From contig MSJI02000956.1 of assembly GCA_001931905.2 (NCBI GenBank), forward strand, positions 1 to 40,400: 40,400 nucleotides of DNA. The letters run 5' to 3'. Both the position numbers and the translations under genes were made by a program. The stretch comes from Cladosporium sp. IMV 00045 (lineage: Eukaryota > Ascomycota > Dothideomycetes > Cladosporiales > Cladosporiaceae). The notes below the pieces were generated by a model that worked only from the letters and a program-made list of their open reading frames with translations, ran no database searches and was not told where the DNA came from. Each line of letters begins with the position of its first letter. Positions within the stretch are counted from its first letter, which is position 1. Positions 10,012 through 20,027 of the stretch are shown here, piece after piece.

Positions 10012-11957
10012 ATGTCACCCTCCATTGTACCGGAGACGTCAAACAGAACAATCCTGTAACATGCCGAACCTCATCATGAGACATCAGCTCCGTTGATTCT
10101 CTCAACCATCTCTACATCGTCGAAGAAAATGTCAGTGTCCCACTAAAAGGAACTGGACTGCCAGTCCGCGTCAACGTGTACCGTCCCAAGGCGGTCGGCA
10201 AGTTCCCTGTCCTTATCACTTGCGGGCCCTACGGAAAGGACACTCCTTACGCTGTGTGAGTCTGCTCCCAATTTTGCAGAGGTGATCATGAACAAAGTCT
10301 GACATTTGAGAAGGTTCAATCCAGGATCTTTTGCGGACGTCAACTCAAAGCAAAAGTGCGAGCACTCGGCTTGGGAGACTCCTGATCCAGCCTACTGGAC
10401 TAAGAACGGCTATGCTGTCGTCCGTGCCGATGAACCAGGCATCGGACAGTCCCCTGGTTGCCTTGATACCTTCTCACGCTCAACAATCGAGGCGTTCTTC
10501 CACGTGATCGAGTGGGCCGCCGATCAGGCTTGGTCTTCGGGTAAAATTGGTCTTCTAGGTATCAGCTACTACGCACTTACGCAGTGGAGAGTTGCAGCTT
10601 TGAATCCAAGGGGTCTCGCAGCTATTTGTCCTTGGGAGGGTCTCACGGACGTCTATAGAGACTTCGCACGACACGGTGGGATTCTTTCCAACTCTTTTGT
10701 CGAGATGTGGTGGAAGAAGCAAATTGCACCCAATGAATATGGCCGTCCTGGTAGGGCAGAGAGTGGATGGTGCCCTGACACAATTGAAGGCGTCCTCTCA
10801 CCCTCGGAGATTGACCGTACTCACGAGTACGTTTTGGATGAGATTCGAGAGTCCCGCTTCCGGGACAGTCACGCCTACAGCTCTCGAGCCTTCGATGTTG
10901 CCGACGTCAAGGTTCCCCTTCTGTCAGTTGCTAATTGGGGAGGAAATTCACTGCACCTTCGAGGCAACGTGTATGGCTTCATCCACGCAGGTTCTGAGTT
11001 CAAATACCTGCGCACTATCGTTGGACGTCACGACATCCCATTCTTCTACGACGAAGCCGTCGAACTGCAAAAGGGTTGGTTTGATGCATGGCTCAAAGGG
11101 GACGATAAGGTCGGCTGGACTCAAAAGGGAAAAGTGGCCCCTGTCAACCTCGTTCTTAGAAAGGGTAACGTTGGTTTCAACGATCCCGATGCAGAGGCAC
11201 TCTACGCGTCTCGCGATGAAAATGAGTGGCCGATCGCCCGGACTCAGTATACGAAGTTTCACCTCAGTGTTGATGGTAAGCTCCACGAGAACGAGGACGC
11301 TAGACAGGGCAAGGTTTCGTACAGAGCTCCGAGCGACATTGACAACCAGCAATTTGTCCAGTTCACAAGCAATCCGTTTGAGGACGATGTGGAGATCACT
11401 GGCCACACGGTGGCTCATTTGAATGTCTCTGTGGCGCAAGACCTGAACGGGCCGACACCGACGGATATAGATCTCTTCGTGACCCTTCGTTACATCGGTC
11501 CCGATGGCAAGGAAGTCTATTACAGCGGCACTGTTGGCGACCCTGTCCCGTTGGCTAAAGGTTGGCTTCGCGTCTCGCTGCGCCAAACCAACCCAGAACA
11601 TCCAAGGCATCGCGATTGGCTCCCTCACAGAGATTATACTAGCAAAGATGTCTTACCCGTTCTTCAAGGAGAAGTCTATGCAGTGGATGTGGAGATCTGG
11701 CCCACCACTGTCATTGCCGAGAAAGGCGGCAAGATCATTCTCGAGGTTGCCTCGGGCGATACACAGGGAGCAGGCATTTTCTTGCATAACGATACAAAAG
11801 ACAGGTAAGCCATAGCTCCGGTGAGGCTCAACAGTTCGAAAGCGCTAATTGCCATGATAGGCACCCAGACATCCTCCAGGGGACGAATAGAATACATTTT
11901 GGTCCAAACATGACCAATTATGTCAGCTTGCCGATTGTCCCAAAGAAAGAGGAGTAG
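10012..11957 (+). CDS. CocE/NonD-type alpha/beta hydrolase (X-Pro dipeptidyl-peptidase S15 family); 5' end uncertain
   Basis: Serine hydrolase related to cocaine esterase and X-prolyl dipeptidyl-peptidase, expected to cleave an ester or amide bond. The well-supported exons are up to 10255, 10314-11804 and 11861-11957. The introns begin GTGAGT and GTAAGC; the last splice adds a C-terminus ending LPIVPKKEE. The N-terminal alpha/beta-hydrolase part has TCGPYGKDTPY, then VRADEPGIGQSPG, then the nucleophile elbow GISYYA (Ser codon 10564-10566); GRHDIPFF probably supplies the His region. From about 11270 a jelly-roll C-terminal domain follows, as usual for the family. The first exon is a problem. 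The coding frame through 10083-10255 has no ATG after the in-frame TGA at 10077. Either ATG 10012 is used with a weak 50-nt intron (10038-10087, GTCAAA..CAG), or ATG 10061 is used and one base is missing. The start given is the first option. Confidence 0.78.
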
Positions 11958-12862
11958 GACTTGATTGTCAGGACTTGTCTGTAAGAGGCCTGGATTAGCT
12001 CTACCTCCTTGCATCGATCATGGTCATTCCAACCTTTCTGCCAGCTACTCTCAGCCTCACTCAGCTTGCCAATACAAGGAGATCGCGTTGGTTGTGTTAT
12101 AGATAGTCAGCCACGACCAGGCTTGCCTCGACACTTTCCTGCTTAATGTCAATCTCCACGCACGTTTGCTAAGCGATCCTGTATGCACGCTAAAGAAAGT
12201 ACGTCAAACCTGGGAAGGAATCCAATAGTGGCTAGCGATCATCGGCAGTCCTGACCAATCCTACGTTACGCATTCGGACTACACTCAAAAACGGCATTGA
12301 AAAGCCTTTCTCAGTTTATGGAGCGCAAGATTATTGACCTATATGAAAGGCAAACCACAAGTCAATCAGCGCCATATTAAGTGAGCAGCTTACTCAGTGT
12401 ATTGCATCTTTTGATCTCCCTGCCGAGTGCTGCTCGCATGCGACAGGGGCTCGATTTGCCTCGTTCTCAATTAGTTAATTCAACGTTTAATCGATTGGCA
12501 TCAATCGTCTGCAGACCGCCTCGCCCTTCAAGACGTGGAATGGGTTGGATAAGCTAGATGGTGGGATACATCATCACTTTTTGGGTAATGCCGAAGCCGT
12601 TCTTTCGTTGGCAAGGAAAAGAAAAGGATACTCGCAACTGACCTAGTTAGACCGATACCTCGACCCTCTGGCGGCGGTTGTGTGCGGAAGCCCGCTAAGT
12701 TACATGTACACGGCAGACAACACGCATGTGGATATGGGCTGACATAATGATCACACATGCTGATATAACACGCGCAGCTAGCTTATCACTGCTTTATGAC
12801 ACGCGAGACCCCTTCGCGGAAATCGTCGAACCATCCCCAAAATTTACGACACAGAATTCAGG
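11958..12862. other. Intergenic region between hydrolase and amidohydrolase
   Basis: About 0.9 kb between two genes on the same strand, without a recognised gene or repeat. It should contain the hydrolase 3' end and the amidohydrolase promoter. Confidence 0.45.
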
Positions 12863-13878
12863 ATGTCCAAAGTCGACGTTCATCATCATGTCTATTCACC
12901 CATCTTCACCCAAGGTTCGAATCTCTATACTTCGTGATTTGTGACTTTGATGGCTAATGCGCATCGAAAGCGATCAATCAGGCTGGCGGCGACCCGTCAG
13001 GTTGGTACGTGCTAGCTTGGACCTTGGAGAGCGATCGCACACTTTGCAAGAGCATCGGTGTACGGACTGCTATCCTAAGCCATACCGCACCTGGGCCTGA
13101 AGTCAAGTCAGATCCTAGCGAGGCAGCCTCATTGGCCCGAGAGCTGAACAAGTTTTCCGCCAGGATTCGAGATGACGATCCAGAGCATAATGGTTTCTTT
13201 GCAAGTGTTCCATCGATGCTCGACACTGAGCGATGCATTGCTGAGATCCGTTATGCTTTGAACGAGTTGCGAGCAGACGGCATAATCCTAATGACGCGGT
13301 ATGGGTCGGGCAATCATTACCTAGGACATCCGGATCTCATACCGATTTGGGACGAACTCAATCGACACAAAGCCGTCGTCTTCGTACACTCAACGCATGC
13401 AGTGGACACAAGTTTGGTCAATTCTTCGCTACCCCAGCCTATGTTGGACTATCCTCACGAAAAAGCTCGCACAGCAATGGATCTTATCACGACGGACAGA
13501 CTCAGGGAGCATGCCAGGGATTGCAAGATCATTCTGTCTCACCGCGGAGGAACCCTGCCCATGCTTGTAGGGAGACTTGCAGGGCTTCAGCCAGCGACTA
13601 CGTTTGGCAACAAGAGCGCGGAGCAAATTCGCGAGGAAGTCGCCTGGTTCTACTTCGACACCGCTTTGTGCAGTGCGCCGGAGCAGTTGCTGGCCCTACA
13701 GGAAATCGCGAAGGCTGATCATATCCTGTTCGGAAGCGACTTTCCAAATGCGCCGGTGTCTGCTATACACCACTTCACCAACCAGCTTGATCGAAGCATG
13801 GATTTCAGTCCATTAACCTCGGAAAGTATCAATGACGGCGCTGCGAGGTCCATGTTCCCTCATCTCGGTAATATGTAG
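12863..13878 (+). CDS. Amidohydrolase-2 / ACMSD-type metal-dependent decarboxylase family protein
   Basis: TIM-barrel amidohydrolase of the ACMSD group, which includes 6-methylsalicylate and resorcylate decarboxylases; the likely reaction is non-oxidative decarboxylation of an aromatic or related acid. The two exons 12863-12914 and 12971-13878 give 319 aa. The 56-nt intron has an unusual GTTCGA donor, a good GGCTAATG branch and an AAAG acceptor. Its removal joins PIFTQ to AINQAGGDPSGW in frame. The metal-binding set is visible: VDVHHHV (His7 and His9), FVHSTH (His157), ILSHRGGTLP (His208) and GSDFP (Asp274). All four strands of the family signature are therefore intact. Length is slightly under that of typical 6-MSA decarboxylases. 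It lies between the CocE-like hydrolase and the alcohol dehydrogenase on the same strand, which would suit a small degradative pathway; that link is inference, and the substrate is unknown. Confidence 0.83.
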
Positions 13879-14733
13879 ATTGCCTTGTCCAACAGCTTAG
13901 CAACTTGAATTAATGAAAACAGCAATAGTCAAGAGCGGGTGTTAACAAGCCGTGTGTCTGAGCTATGCAACAGTTGCGAAATGACGTCTCGCAAGGAGGG
14001 ATTACATGCTCAAACAGGCCCAGAATCGAATATACACTTGCAGAGCTGGACGACGGTCTCTAAGTTGAGGTCGTCATTCGAAGAATCCGAGTAATTTGAC
14101 GAGCATACGGAGTCAGGAATGGATAAGTTCGACTGATTCTAAGTGAGACCAATACCATTGGTATAGTTCTATCACGTGACTTGCCCCGTTTCCCAAGTCA
14201 GAAAGCTCTCTATCAATCCGACCGCAAAAGACCGATATGACTACAGCTTATGCATGAGACTAAAACATGGTCATTTAGATCGATTCGAGCGACTTTCCTG
14301 CACGAATACTAAGGTACAATGGAAAAGCAATGCTGACTGCCGAGTTAGATGGCTTGACGAGTACAGTACACTGCATGATTCTCTTCATTATCGGTGTGTG
14401 AGCCGTCAAACTGATGCTGCTTGACTTCTATTCATGCGAACAGAATCTGTAACAACATGCTTGGGTGGCGGGGAAAATCGTCATTTCCATAGTGCAAAAT
14501 ATCCTCGGCCCTTGTGCTACTCCGATGTGAAATCCAATTAGGGCGTGGTGGGTGCTCGGGATTGCGATGCAAGACCTTGATATCCTCATTCCATGCGGTG
14601 TATGTTTCCAGAACCGAGGCCATGATGTCTGGTTGATGTCAAGACTCTCCCCTCCTCGCAGGAAACAAACCATCGGGTTGCCTAATTAGGGACAGCCGAG
14701 GTGGACACCCCCCCAGGTCCACAGAAAACGTTG

Positions 14734-14743
14734 CCCCGCGGGG
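14734..14743. promoter_or_regulatory. Palindromic CreA/Mig1-type site CCCCGCGGGG
   Basis: The palindrome holds two overlapping copies of the CreA consensus SYGGRG (GCGGGG on each strand), centred about 60 bp before the TATA box of the ADH gene. Aspergillus alcohol genes are classical CreA targets. Function here is inferred from the motif only. Confidence 0.5.
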
Positions 14744-14797
14744 TCTTGATAAGTTGAGAACGACTCAACTTTCTCTTTCTTCATCCCTTGAACATGA

Positions 14798-14803
14798 TAT
14801 AAA
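14798..14803 (+). promoter_or_regulatory. TATAAA box of the ADH gene
   Basis: A perfect TATAAA on the coding strand, preceded by a CT-rich tract (14767-14787). The ATG is about 390 nt downstream, so a long leader would be needed. Confidence 0.45.
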
Positions 14804-15191
14804 GTGGAACACAGATGTCGCAGCGTCATGAAAGCGTCACATCTTCTCCAAGGAGGTAACTACGTACAGCATCTTTCAAGGCTGTCTGGTCGAGCCATGC
14901 GTGCATGCGTACTGACATCAAGCATTTCACTCACCCGGGACGCGCTCCGCGAGATTCTTCTGTTCAGACCGAGAGATCGAATCGCTACATGCGATCCCGC
15001 GTCTCGGCAATGACAATTAGAATGGGTTCAGACTTTCTACCAGCACGATCAAAATCGAGCGCTCCGCGCTGATGTTCAAGCTTGATATCCCTTACCTTTT
15101 ACTCACCACATGACAAGTCTAACGGCTCTACCTCTCATTCGCATTACGAAGTTTCCATTGCTCGCCTTCAGTCTCGGAGCCGCAAGCCAAC

Positions 15192-16280
15192 ATGCCCGAC
15201 TCCATCCCCTCGAAGATGCGCGCCGCCCGCGTGAAAGCCTTCAATCAGCCTTACGAAGTCGCCGACGTTGAAGTGCCCTCGAATCTCGAAGCTCACGACA
15301 TCCTCGTCCAGATCAAAGCCGCAGGCTACTGTCATACCGATCTCCAGGTCTTGCAGGGCGTCTATGAGTCTGCTGGTGCAAAGCCAGGCTTGATTGGCTC
15401 CCACGAGCCCGCAGGTGTCGTAGTCAAAGCTGGTCCCAAAGCTGGCGATGCAGGCGTCAAGGTTGGCGACCGCGTGGGCTCAATCAACACATACGGCTTC
15501 TGCAACAAGTGTGACAGCTGCAAACAGGGCCAACAATTGTGTGAGAAGCTTCCTGGAATGCTGGGCCTGACCATCAATGGAGGTTTTGCGCAGTACATGA
15601 AAGCGGATGCGCGCGTCGTGTCCAAAGTCCATGAAGCGATTCCCTGGGACCAAGCCGCGCCGCTGTTTTGCGCAGGCGCAACCGTGTATGGTGCGCTTCT
15701 GGCTGCAGACCTCAAGCCCGGGCAGTGGGTCGCCATGGTGGGCATCGGAGGACTAGGCCACTTGGGCATTCAGTACGCAAAAGCGATGGGATGCAAAGTG
15801 GTTGCAATCGACAACCGCAAAGAGGCCATCGATCTAGCCAACGCCACCCCGGACAAACTCAAGCCCGATCAAAGCCACGTTGTGGCCAATGACGCAGAGA
15901 GCAAGAAAGTCTCGGAGACCCTCATGGGCTCTTTCTATGAGACCAACCCCGGCGTTGACCGAGTCATTGTCAACGCCGAGGAGCCGTCGCTTGTCAAGTT
16001 CTCTCAGCAATTCACACGGAAGGGCGGTATCATTGTCGATGTTGGGCTTCCATCTGATTCGACGTTCGAAGTGGACCCGTTTGCCCTGAACTTCAAAGAA
16101 CAGACAGTTAAGGGAAGATTGATCTGCACGCCAGAGCAGTGCCAGGACATGATCAACTTGCACACCAAGAATGGATGCCAAGTGCACATCGAAAGGACCT
16201 ACAAAGTTGACGAGATCAACGACATGCTTGAGCATTACAAGAGCAAGCAGTTGAAGGGTAGAGTCTGCATGGTATTCTAA
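15192..16280 (+). CDS. Zinc-dependent alcohol dehydrogenase (MDR family)
   Basis: Medium-chain NAD(H)-dependent alcohol dehydrogenase, 362 aa in one exon, interconverting primary alcohols and aldehydes, probably cytosolic. It starts MPDSIPSKMRAARVKAF, the usual beginning of fungal ADHs. Catalytic zinc ligands are Cys47 in GYCHTDL and His71-Glu72 in GSHEPAG. The structural zinc lobe has four Cys in CNKCDSCKQGQQLC (about 104-117). The cofactor loop VGIGGLGHLGIQYAKAMG (about 180-197) is followed by VVAIDNRKE, whose Asp favours NAD over NADP. Length and order match Aspergillus Adh1/AlcA-type enzymes, though the insertion PKAGDAGVKVGDRV and the MLGLTINGGFAQY segment place it in a divergent branch. 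It is convergent with the beta-propeller gene 165 bp downstream. A CreA-like palindrome and a TATA box lie upstream, so glucose repression is plausible. Confidence 0.9.
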   Translation: MPDSIPSKMRAARVKAFNQPYEVADVEVPSNLEAHDILVQIKAAGYCHTDLQVLQGVYESAGAKPGLIGSHEPAGVVVKAGPKAGDAGVKVGDRVGSINTYGFCNKCDSCKQGQQLCEKLPGMLGLTINGGFAQYMKADARVVSKVHEAIPWDQAAPLFCAGATVYGALLAADLKPGQWVAMVGIGGLGHLGIQYAKAMGCKVVAIDNRKEAIDLANATPDKLKPDQSHVVANDAESKKVSETLMGSFYETNPGVDRVIVNAEEPSLVKFSQQFTRKGGIIVDVGLPSDSTFEVDPFALNFKEQTVKGRLICTPEQCQDMINLHTKNGCQVHIERTYKVDEINDMLEHYKSKQLKGRVCMVF

Positions 16281-16444
16281 CTTCAAGTAGATACCGTGCC
16301 AACTGATGATGGAAAGCTATACTCTCATTGGGCGCAGAGAGACAGAGCGAGGAGTTGGGGTGTTGAGAACTCGGTGCAGAAAATATGCTGCAGATAACGT
16401 GATCCAACAATCCGCAAGAATATCCGACAAAGCTTTCGTTTGCA

Positions 16445-17479
16445 TCATATCGGAGCCAATCCATGCGCCCCTTGATGCATTGCCTTATCACTTCGCTTCT
16501 GCAAGTCCACCTCAATCGTATTCAAAACCTTCATTGTTCCAAGCTCAAGAACGCTCACTGTTCCATCGAAGATATTCGATCTAAATGCCCTGATTCCATC
16601 TGGGTGAGCTAAGATCGTCAAAGGTACCAAGCCTACCTCAACTCTGCCAAGGTGTTCATAAGTCAACCTTGAAGCCTTGAAACATGCAACTCCCCCATAT
16701 GATGGTGTAGGTTTCCGAGTCGCTTCATCCACCTCTATATGATATAGTCCGGCAATAATCCTGTCCATGCAGTCCCCATGGACGGTAACAGCTCCGGACT
16801 TTAGCGGAATTGACTGCAGGAATTCGTTCGAGGTTGTGTCGAGTACGTTGATGCAAGGGTCATGATCTTTCCGTCCAATTGCAGGAGACGGGAAAAATAC
16901 AAGCGAACCGTCAAGCGAAATCCCCGGCTGTTCACTTCCACCTGGAAGCGTGAGCTTTCGAATCAGCCGTTCCGCCGTCAGATCCATGACCGAGATGTAT
17001 TCGGCTCCCTTGTTGCAAGTGTAAGCCCTGGTTCCGTCTAGCGTCATAACGAACCAGTGTGATCTGTGACCGCTTGTGATCTTTTTGACGACGGTCCGAG
17101 AGTCCAAGTCGATGCCGATGATCCCGCCGCCTTCTGATATCCCGTCTGAGACCCCTGCCTCGATCGAAGCATACAGGAGGTTGCGGTTCTTGTCGATCCG
17201 CAGGTAGCGTGGCCCTAAGAAAGAACGGACGTCGATGATCTCCACCAAGGCGCTCGCTTTCCTGTCGACCACACTGATAAGCGAGACAAACTCGCCATGG
17301 CTCGCGTACCATCCGTGCTGGTAGGTATGACTGATGTAAAGAAGCCCAGTCCTGTCACCAAAGCATAATTCGTGCGGCTCTGCGATTGAATCGCTGATTT
17401 GACCTGTCTTCTGGCCTGTCGTGAGACAAAAGAAGTTAACTGTTTGTCCACTTTGGCTGACAACTGCGAGGGTACTCAT
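16445..17479 (-). CDS. YncE/YVTN-type seven-bladed beta-propeller protein
   Basis: Predicted 344-aa beta-propeller of the YncE/lactonase-like superfamily. No reaction can be assigned: relatives include 6-phosphogluconolactonase and carboxymuconate cyclase-like enzymes as well as non-enzymatic proteins. The start chosen is ATG 17479 (MSTLAVVSQSGQTVNFF), because upstream in-frame residues are low-quality and the first blade begins here. Blade-type repeats recur about every 45-50 residues: YLRIDKNRNLLYASIEAG, HWFVMTLDGTRAYTCNKG, QPGISLDGSLVFFPSP and LTILAHPDGIRAFRSN, each ending in a residue pattern like VxVLDL. No signal peptide is evident, so it is probably cytosolic. It is convergent with ADH and runs in the same direction as the MFS gene at 17859-20027, 379 bp away. 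A lactonase role beside the decarboxylase and dehydrogenases is possible but speculative. Confidence 0.75.
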   Translation of the reverse strand: MSTLAVVSQSGQTVNFFCLTTGQKTGQISDSIAEPHELCFGDRTGLLYISHTYQHGWYASHGEFVSLISVVDRKASALVEIIDVRSFLGPRYLRIDKNRNLLYASIEAGVSDGISEGGGIIGIDLDSRTVVKKITSGHRSHWFVMTLDGTRAYTCNKGAEYISVMDLTAERLIRKLTLPGGSEQPGISLDGSLVFFPSPAIGRKDHDPCINVLDTTSNEFLQSIPLKSGAVTVHGDCMDRIIAGLYHIEVDEATRKPTPSYGGVACFKASRLTYEHLGRVEVGLVPLTILAHPDGIRAFRSNIFDGTVSVLELGTMKVLNTIEVDLQKRSDKAMHQGAHGLAPI

Positions 17480-17858
17480 ACTGGATGGCCAGATCTCTGC
17501 TGTGAAAAGCGATGACCCAGAGGCTAGACCGACTCGAGTCTGGAATAATAAAGCTGGAGCATAGCAACAATTGTGGCGGCGATACACGGACGTACGTTCG
17601 GAGCCGACATCCTCGGCCGACGCCTCTCACAACACCGGACTCTCGCGATCGGACCAATCCAAGTGAGTTCCAACACATCTCAAAAATACCTGTGCAGGTG
17701 TGCCTACTTGATCAAATCATCTCTTTCATCTGGGTTCAACAAGCGCCTACTAAATGGAGAGCATCTTACGAGCTGCATAAAGCTCAGTATTTCTATAGCT
17801 ATGAGGACGTTTCACAAACTAAGTCTTTGATAGGTACCAGTCAAGGTTACAAATCAGA
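17480..17858. other. Short intergenic region between two minus-strand genes
   Basis: It holds the promoter of the propeller gene and the 3' end of the MFS gene. Nothing else is recognised. Confidence 0.45.
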
Positions 17859-20027
17859 TCAGTCTGTGCAGTAAGTGCTTCTGCTGCGTAGCCAGCCGCC
17901 GAACCTCCAAAGAAGTAAAGGTGCAATTACTCCCAACCCCAAACTGATGAATCCCAGCAAGCTATTGCCCCAACCAACCCCAAGCACGTCGTACACCTTT
18001 GGCGCAAATAGTGGAAACGAAAAGCCCGCCATTGTCCGCACAAACGCTGCTGCCCCCGTCGCACTAGCAGCGTAAGTAGTGTATGTGTCGACTACATATG
18101 CTTGAGCGCAGTTGAAGCATACTATGAGGCCAATTGCGAAGATACATGTGCCCAAATTTGGTACCACCCAGTGGACTTGGCGCTCTGCAGACCATCCGTA
18201 AATGAAAAGTCCCGCGGGGATAAGTAAGCTGAAAGGGAGCACAAGGGGCAACCGATACTCCGGTAGTCCTTTTGTTGGATCGTGATCGAAGTTGCCGGAG
18301 GTTCCAGTCCTTGGGACTGGCTTCCTTGGAATAGCGTATGTCCGTATGGGTAAAGCTTCCACCGTGGGAAGCAGCACCTTTTCGGCTCTCGACGCGTCGG
18401 TGGTGCGTAAGTCACGAATGGGTCGCCAGGTCGATGGTGCAAATATCGGAGCCGCCGGATTAATATGATGTGTCTTGCACCAGGCGTAGATCTGCAAGGA
18501 ATAGAAGAGTTAGCACAGTCTGAAAAAGTCTCTGATGGACAACGGCCGACCTCCAAAGCTTCCGATGCCAACGCGGTTAGTCTCTTCCACGGGAAAGGGT
18601 GTTTGATTGAGCCCAAGTCGTACCTTGTCTTGCATGAGACCTGAGACCTGCAAGCCGATGACGAACCCGACGCCTAGTGACAGATAATTAAGACTTGCAC
18701 GCCCCACCGTCTGATCGTAAGCTCCCTCAAATACTCGATTGAACGTAGCAAGAACCAGATACATCAAACCATACTGATATGCCCGAAAGCATGCCATGGC
18801 TTGCAAGGCAGGTTGCGTCCCAAGCATGATCATTGGACGAACCAAGCTCTTCATAACAAGTTTTTTCGTCGTGTGTTCAGGGCCCTGCCATTTCGTATGA
18901 AGATGCTGATTGCCGGTCAGTCTCCTGAGACGTGCAGCTTTCTTTGCCAGTATCGCAGGCGCGAAAGTTTCTTTCAAGAGAAAGAAGCAGGCGAGTTGTA
19001 CGACGCCGTCGAAGATCGAAGTCGCCCAAAATACCCATCGCCACGTAGTGTGTTGAGTGAGGTAGCCTCCCATGATCGGAGCCAGAGCAGGGGAGAGGAA
19101 TGGCATCAGGCTGTAGATTGCTGTAGCGGCTCCACGGTCTCCCGCACGGAAGCAATCGCTCAGGATTCCGCCCCCAATCGCTTGCGGCGCACTTCCCCCG
19201 ATCCCACTCAGGAACCGGAATGCCATCATCTGTTGCTTCGTCTTGGCAAAGCCACAGACCGTGTTGAAGAGGAGGAAAATGAGATTTGCACTCTGCATGA
19301 CCCTGACCCGGCCAAACACTTCGCTCATCGGCCCCCAGACGAATGGCCCGATCGCGAAAGCAAGGAGGAAGATGGACATGACTAGAAACTTCTCGATATC
19401 GGACTGGACCTCAAATTCATCCGCGATAGTATCCAGTGCAGGAGCCACCATTGTGGACGCCATTGGTGCGATGAAAGCAAAAAGTGCTATGAGAAGGGTG
19501 GATTCCCATCTTCTGTGCTTCGGCCAGTTGTGAGGATTCTCCGGGTCGTCGGCACTTTCCCATGTTACCAGGTTCGGGGTTTTGAGCGACCGTTGGCTGG
19601 GAGAATGCTTCGGCTTGAAAGCCCTCGCAGATGTGTCGGTTGTCGATCGTATTGGGATAGCCTCAGACGCAGACTGCGTTGATGGAAGCAGCCGGTCGGA
19701 GAAAGAGTAGTCCAGGCGAGCGTTTGATACTGTGAAGTGAGACCGGTATGCGGGTTCAATTTCGGCCTCACTAATGAATTCGTGCGGTCTGTCGTAGCTA
19801 AAATGGCTGACCGCGTCTTCGAAGTCATAGCTGGAGCGAGAGTCACTAGAGCAATCCGAACCGTCGATGTATGCTTCAATACTGCAGGGCCGCAACACAT
19901 CGCCGATATCGAGCTCGCTTGGGAACTCCAGCGCAGGGAGAATGTAGTCTCGATCGTCGACTGGTCCCCTTGAGAAGTATTCGGGGCAAGAAATGCGCAT
20001 ATAGTCACCATCAGGTGAAGAATTCAT
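17859..20027 (-). CDS. MFS transporter, DHA1 polyamine/multidrug type
   Basis: Predicted 678-aa proton antiporter with 12 membrane segments at the plasma membrane. The minus-strand exons are 20027-18624 and 18491-17859. The 132-nt intron (GTACGA to TTGCAG) must be removed because the frame meets a stop inside it, and joining gives SGLMQDK-IYAWCK. A long cytosolic N-terminus of about 160 residues ends in DDPENPHNWPKHRRW, the standard lead-in to TM1 of polyamine-type DHA1 proteins. Landmarks are WGPMSEVFGRVRV (motif A), FRFLSGIGGSAPQAIGGG and LMPFLSPALAPIMGGYL (antiporter motif C). TTYAASATGAAAFVRTMAG near the end is also typical of the TPO/FLU group. The N-terminal 110 residues are acidic and unusually long. 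The substrate is unknown; it may export a product or toxin handled by neighbouring enzymes. Confidence 0.85.

Larger units (their letters stand above)
13879..15191. other. Intergenic region with the ADH promoter
   Basis: About 1.3 kb. The last 460 bp carry a CreA-like palindrome and a TATA box (listed separately) that point towards the alcohol dehydrogenase. The remainder shows no supportable gene; short frames at 14176-14673 are unrecognised. Confidence 0.5.

Noticed and set aside
12913..12926. tRNA B-box-like GGTTCGAATCTC
   Set aside because: It lies at the exon/intron junction of the amidohydrolase, and no A box, acceptor stem or anticodon arm can be formed around it.
8478..20027. Secondary-metabolite biosynthetic cluster
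   Set aside because: No PKS, NRPS, terpene synthase or prenyltransferase backbone is present; only tailoring- or catabolism-type enzymes and transporters.
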